The notes under the pieces were generated by a model. That model ran no database searches, was not told the origin of the DNA, and saw nothing but the letters and a program-made list of their open reading frames with translations. From contig PS015356.1 of assembly GCA_048213135.1 (NCBI GenBank), positions 25,328-60,713 on the forward strand: a DNA stretch of 35,386 nt, read 5' to 3'. The position numbers were made by a program, and so were the translations under genes. The stretch's first letter is position 1. Each line of letters begins with the position of its first letter. Shown piece by piece: positions 32,501 to 35,386 of the stretch. This DNA is from Reclinomonas americana ATCC 50394 (lineage: Eukaryota > Jakobida > Jakobea > Jakobida).

Positions 32501-33910
32501 CTCGACCGTGCGCCGTCCGCTCATGGTTCGTGTTGCTCACTTACTTGCGTTTTTATCGTGTTACATCTTGTGCACTCACCTCTGCCCTTCGCTTGTTGCC
32601 TTGGCGCAGCTGTGCTTCCAAGCCAACTCGAATGGTGCTTTCCTGGCGATTCCGTCCGCGTTCCCCAACACCGGTACCGGCGTGATCAACATTGGCGCAC
32701 GTGAGTGCCAGAGTGCGCTTTCTTTACCTTGACCGTGGTAGATGTCTCATGCGGTACTGCGTGGGTGACACAGACATTCAAGCCGGCACAATTGTGGGTG
32801 ACAACAGCGATGCGTTGTACGCCGCTTCCCAATTCGACGGTGGTGCTGGCACACGCACGTGGCAGATTACCACGCAGTTTACGGAGGAATTTAGTTTCGT
32901 GGCGGAGCGCCTCCTTTTTCGTCTCCAGTGCCTTGCGCTGTGCTGACCCACTCTTGTCTCGCCACAGCTTCGGTGCCGAAGGTGTTCTTCGCGTTGCAGG
33001 GCCTTAACATTGGTGCCAGCGACACTCGTTTCTACTGCTCCACCAAGTTGCGTGTTGTTGCGTGCTTTCTGCTTGCGACACACCAGCGTCCTCATTCCTT
33101 CCTTGTCTTGGTGCGTGCAGTCGTGTGACCACGCAGCAACTGCTGCTCCGCTGCATCACGTACACCAACGTCGACATCAACAAGTTCGTGTGTGTGTGTG
33201 TATTATTGCGTCATCGCTGCAACATTTGATACTGAAAAGAGTTACTCTCTCCTATTGTTTCGTGCAGCCTGTCGCTTGGATGGATGGCGGTCAACATGCC
33301 GAGCACTTCGTCGAACGACTTGCGCGTCGGCAGCATCAACTACGTCGCCGATCGCCACCGCTCGTGGTGGACGCCGACGACAACCTCGTCCACGCGCGCA
33401 CAGTCGTCCTCGATTACCATTGGCAACTATGTGCAGTTCCCGGCGGTGCTCACTGCGCTGCGCCATGGCTACATTAGCGGATCGTACGACGCGGACTTTG
33501 TCGGCGGCGACGTGGAGGCATCGATTACCAAGTTCAACTTCCGCCACCAGGCGTCGGTGCAGACCACGTGCCGTGTGTCACGCCTTGCATTCTCGTACTT
33601 GTCGTACGTGCCGCGTGGTGCGAGTGGATGGGGTCTCCTGGCTGGCGAAGGCAGCCTCACGGCGCCTTTCGCTGACGCCGTTCACGACATTTCCACGGAC
33701 GATTTGACGGCTGACAACACCACGTTTGTGGCCTACCTGCGTGGATGGGCGTTTGCTTCGGCGGGCACAGATGGATCGCTGGCGGTGCAGTTGTCAGTGG
33801 GTGGATCGTTCCCTTCATTCACCGTATCCGTCAGCACGACTGGATCGGCGTCCACCCCGTCACGCATCGATTACTCCTGGGCCGCGCTTGGCATGGCTGC
33901 AACTGTGTAA
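29535..33910 (+). CDS. Large tandem-repeat, probably extracellular protein with paired-Cys beta-rich domains (5' incomplete)
   Basis: Exons: about 29535-29799 (acceptor GTTACAG, or start ATG 29519 in the same frame), 29869-30529, 30591-30810, 30874-31127, 31193-31399, 31483-31672, 31751-32161, 32239-32525, 32610-32700, 32774-32893, 32968-33046, 33121-33183, 33268-33910 (TAA). Phases agree throughout, for about 1160 aa. I recognise no named family. The protein is rich in Thr, Ser, Ala and Val, poor in Lys, and consists of diverged units of roughly 100-110 residues. Each unit has an early Cys, a beta-rich core, and a closing LC or IC block followed by a short beta hairpin: LCGRATPT, LCARKVATGTWAYTG, LCTRAVFEDNW, ICYSTDAGNQVYY, LCINLNGAGTSYV, LCVRLGDGQGY. 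This looks like an Ig-like or beta-sandwich surface adhesin or wall protein. The last 200 residues differ and are Trp/Tyr-rich. A signal peptide should be in the lost 5' end; no clear GPI signal or TM is seen at the C-terminus. Function unknown. Confidence 0.7.
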
Positions 33911-34050
33911 GCGCAGAGACCGGAAGCCTGGGGGTTTTGATGTTTTCAATATTTTGCCTGTGTCTGTGTTTTGTTTTCATTTTGCTGTTTTGCTCGTGTC
34001 TCGCCGACACCAGAAATGAATGCTCTCGAAGCTTCGCTGTTGTTATTATT
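33911..34050. other. Intergenic region downstream of the repeat protein
   Basis: T-rich sequence typical of a 3' UTR. No AATAAA; a weaker CATAAA occurs near 34052. It would hold the repeat protein's 3' end and the promoter of the next gene. Confidence 0.5.
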
Positions 34051-34069
34051 CACCATAAAGCACATGCAG

Positions 34070-35386
34070 ATTTTACTGCTGTGAGAGACCTCAGCGCGGC
34101 GTGGATCGCTGTCGTCGTTGAGTCGACGATGCTGAGCCACTGGTCGCACAAGGACAATGAGGCGTGTCAGCGAATTGGGGAGGTGGGGAGAAGAACGCAT
34201 AAAGAANNNNNNNNNNNNNNNNNNNNNNNNNNNNNNNNNNNNNNNNNNNNNNNNNNNNNNNNNNNNNNNNNNNNNNNNNNNNNNNNNNNNNNNNNNNNNN
34301 NNNNNNNNNNNNNNNNNNNNNNNNNNNNNNNNNNNNNNNNNNNNNNNNNNNNNNNNNNNNNNNNNNNNNNNNNNNNNNNNNNNNNNNNNNNNNNNNNNNN
34401 NNNNNNNNNNNNNNNNNNNNNNNNNNNNNNNNNNNNNNNNNNNNNNNNNNNNNNNNNNNNNNNNNNNNNNNNNNNNNNNNNNNNNNNNNNNNNNNNNNNN
34501 NNNNNNNNNNNNNNNNNNNNNNNNNNNNNNNNNNNNNNNNNNNNNNNNNNNNNNNNNNNNNNNNNNNNNNNNNNNNNNNNNNNNNNNNNNNNNNNNNNNN
34601 NNNNNNNNNNNNNNNNNNNNNNNNNNNNNNNNNNNNNNNNNNNNNNNNNNNNNNNNNNNNNNNNNNNNNNNNNNNNNNNNNNNNNNNNNNNNNNNNNNNN
34701 NNNNNNNNNNNNNNNNNNNNNNNNNNNNNNNNNNNNNNNNNNNNNNNNNNNNNNNNNNNNNNNNNNNNNNNNNNNNNNNNNNNNNNNNNNNNNNNNNNNN
34801 NNNNNNNNNNNNNNNNNNNNNNNNNNNNNNNNNNNTGGCCTTTGCGTGTTTGAACTTGGCGAAGGCGTACCAGGCGGCTGAGGTGTACGACTTGGCCGAG
34901 GAGAACATGAAGGAGTATCGGTGAATGTCATCTCTCTCTCTCTCACACACACACACATGCGCTTGCACTTACACACGTGATGAATGATGGCAGCACGCTG
35001 ATGGCCTCCAAGTTTGTCGCACCAGAGGCCAATCACGAGGCGGGAATCGAGTATGCCATGTTTCTGCGCTCGTTGCATCAGCATCGATTTGTGCAGACGC
35101 GACTGCGCAAGGATTCAATGGCGTACGATTCAGTTACGCACCGCCACGCTCCATGAGATCTCAGTAGCATGTTTTATGCTGACTCTCAGTGACGCAGGTC
35201 AAGGCACTTGCCGAGGCGCGGCGTTTCTCAGAGAAAGTCTCCATCTTCTCCCGTCGACTTGCCGCGCGGGGGGCGGTGGCAGCTCTCTGCGTGCTGGCAG
35301 CCAGAAGAGTGGCAGTGCCGGCTCGTATGCGTCGTCCTCTCGAGGGTCTGTGCTGACACGCTCCTCTCGCCTCTCAGCCAGGTACG
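34070..35386 (+). CDS. TPR-like helical protein, partial, with a 629-N gap inside
   Basis: Left of the gap, about 34070-34188 reads FTAVRDLSAAWIAVVVEST and SHWSHKDNEACQRIGE before a GTGGGG donor-like site. Right of the gap the exons are 34836-34920, 34994-35132 and 35198 onward. They encode FACLNLAKAYQAAEVYDLAEENMKEY, typical of a TPR helix pair, then TLMASKFVAPEANHEAGIEY and ALAEARRFSEKVSIFSRRLA. The spacing of small and aromatic residues fits TPR, but no specific family is recognised. Near the edge the frame breaks at a G6 run (35268-35273). One more G would give a Gly/Ser/Arg-rich frame continuing to a GTACG donor at 35382, while the assembled frame stops at about 35353-35355. That the left and right parts belong to one gene is inference. 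Confidence 0.5.
34207..34835. other. Assembly gap (629 N)
   Basis: Run of N inside the putative TPR-like gene. Confidence 0.99.

Noticed and set aside
33940-34000. A Met followed by about 20 hydrophobic residues that looks like a signal peptide for the next gene
   Set aside because: The stretch is T-rich 3' UTR-like DNA, where TTT/TTG/TGT codons mimic a leader. The frame continues without a good splice link to the TPR-like exons.
1-35386. tRNA or rRNA genes, CRISPR arrays, insertion sequences, transposons, viral genes
   Set aside because: No cloverleaf, conserved rRNA block, spaced direct repeats, transposase, reverse transcriptase or capsid motif was seen in the readable sequence.

Overview
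The window is nuclear DNA from a GC-rich, intron-dense unicellular eukaryote. Nearly every gene is broken by GT-AG introns of about 55-100 nt, most often 60-80, and reading frames become meaningful only after splicing. The gene set fits a walled or cyst-forming protist or an early-branching fungus-like lineage: a tail-anchored FIS1, a 7TM-RGS receptor, a Rab5-type VPS9 exchange factor, class III cyclase signalling, a GT48 glucan synthase, and a large Cys-containing repeat protein. I cannot place the species from sequence alone. Nine runs of N interrupt the scaffold; three of them are exactly 20 N, and the longer ones look like estimated sizes.

Layout. 1-514 (+): 3' part of mitochondrial fission protein FIS1. 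637-1212 (-): C-terminal His/Gln-rich ORF running into a gap. 1531-1797 (+): end of a PQ-loop amino-acid transporter. 2050-4595 (+): 7TM receptor with a C-terminal RGS domain, 3' end lost in a gap. 5580-11032 (-): complete 26-exon VPS9-domain protein of about 1232 aa. 11039-13963 (+): membrane sensor with a Ser/Pro-rich cytosolic N-terminus, TM1, an extracellular Cache-like domain of about 340 aa, TM2 and the first HAMP helix, cut by a gap. 14559-16691 (-): class IIIb-type adenylate cyclase with a TPR-like tail. 17452-24708 (+): GT48 1,3-beta-glucan synthase. 24794-28905 (+): CAP-Gly protein that may be the C-terminal part of the glucan synthase gene. 29535-33910 (+): tandem beta-sandwich-like repeat protein. 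About 34050-35386 (+): partial TPR-like protein.

The gene models come from manual splicing. I required an AG acceptor, a GT donor (one GC), compatible phase, and continuity of recognisable protein motifs. For the VPS9 gene (3699 nt of coding sequence, an exact multiple of 3) and the sensor gene the phases close at every junction, although one VPS9 donor (near 8090-8103) is a choice between two sites.

The most interesting points are four. (1) An alternative splice would fuse the glucan synthase in frame to the CAP-Gly protein. (2) The sensor-HAMP gene and the cyclase gene look like two halves of one receptor cyclase lying head to tail on opposite strands between two gaps, so they are either a split gene pair or an inverted contig. 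(3) The VPS9 and sensor genes start 6 bp apart, head to head. (4) The RGS domain carries an insert of about 120 residues. Functionally the cluster joins signal reception (7TM-RGS, Cache-HAMP), cAMP production, endosomal Rab control and cell-wall synthesis, but adjacency alone does not prove they work together.
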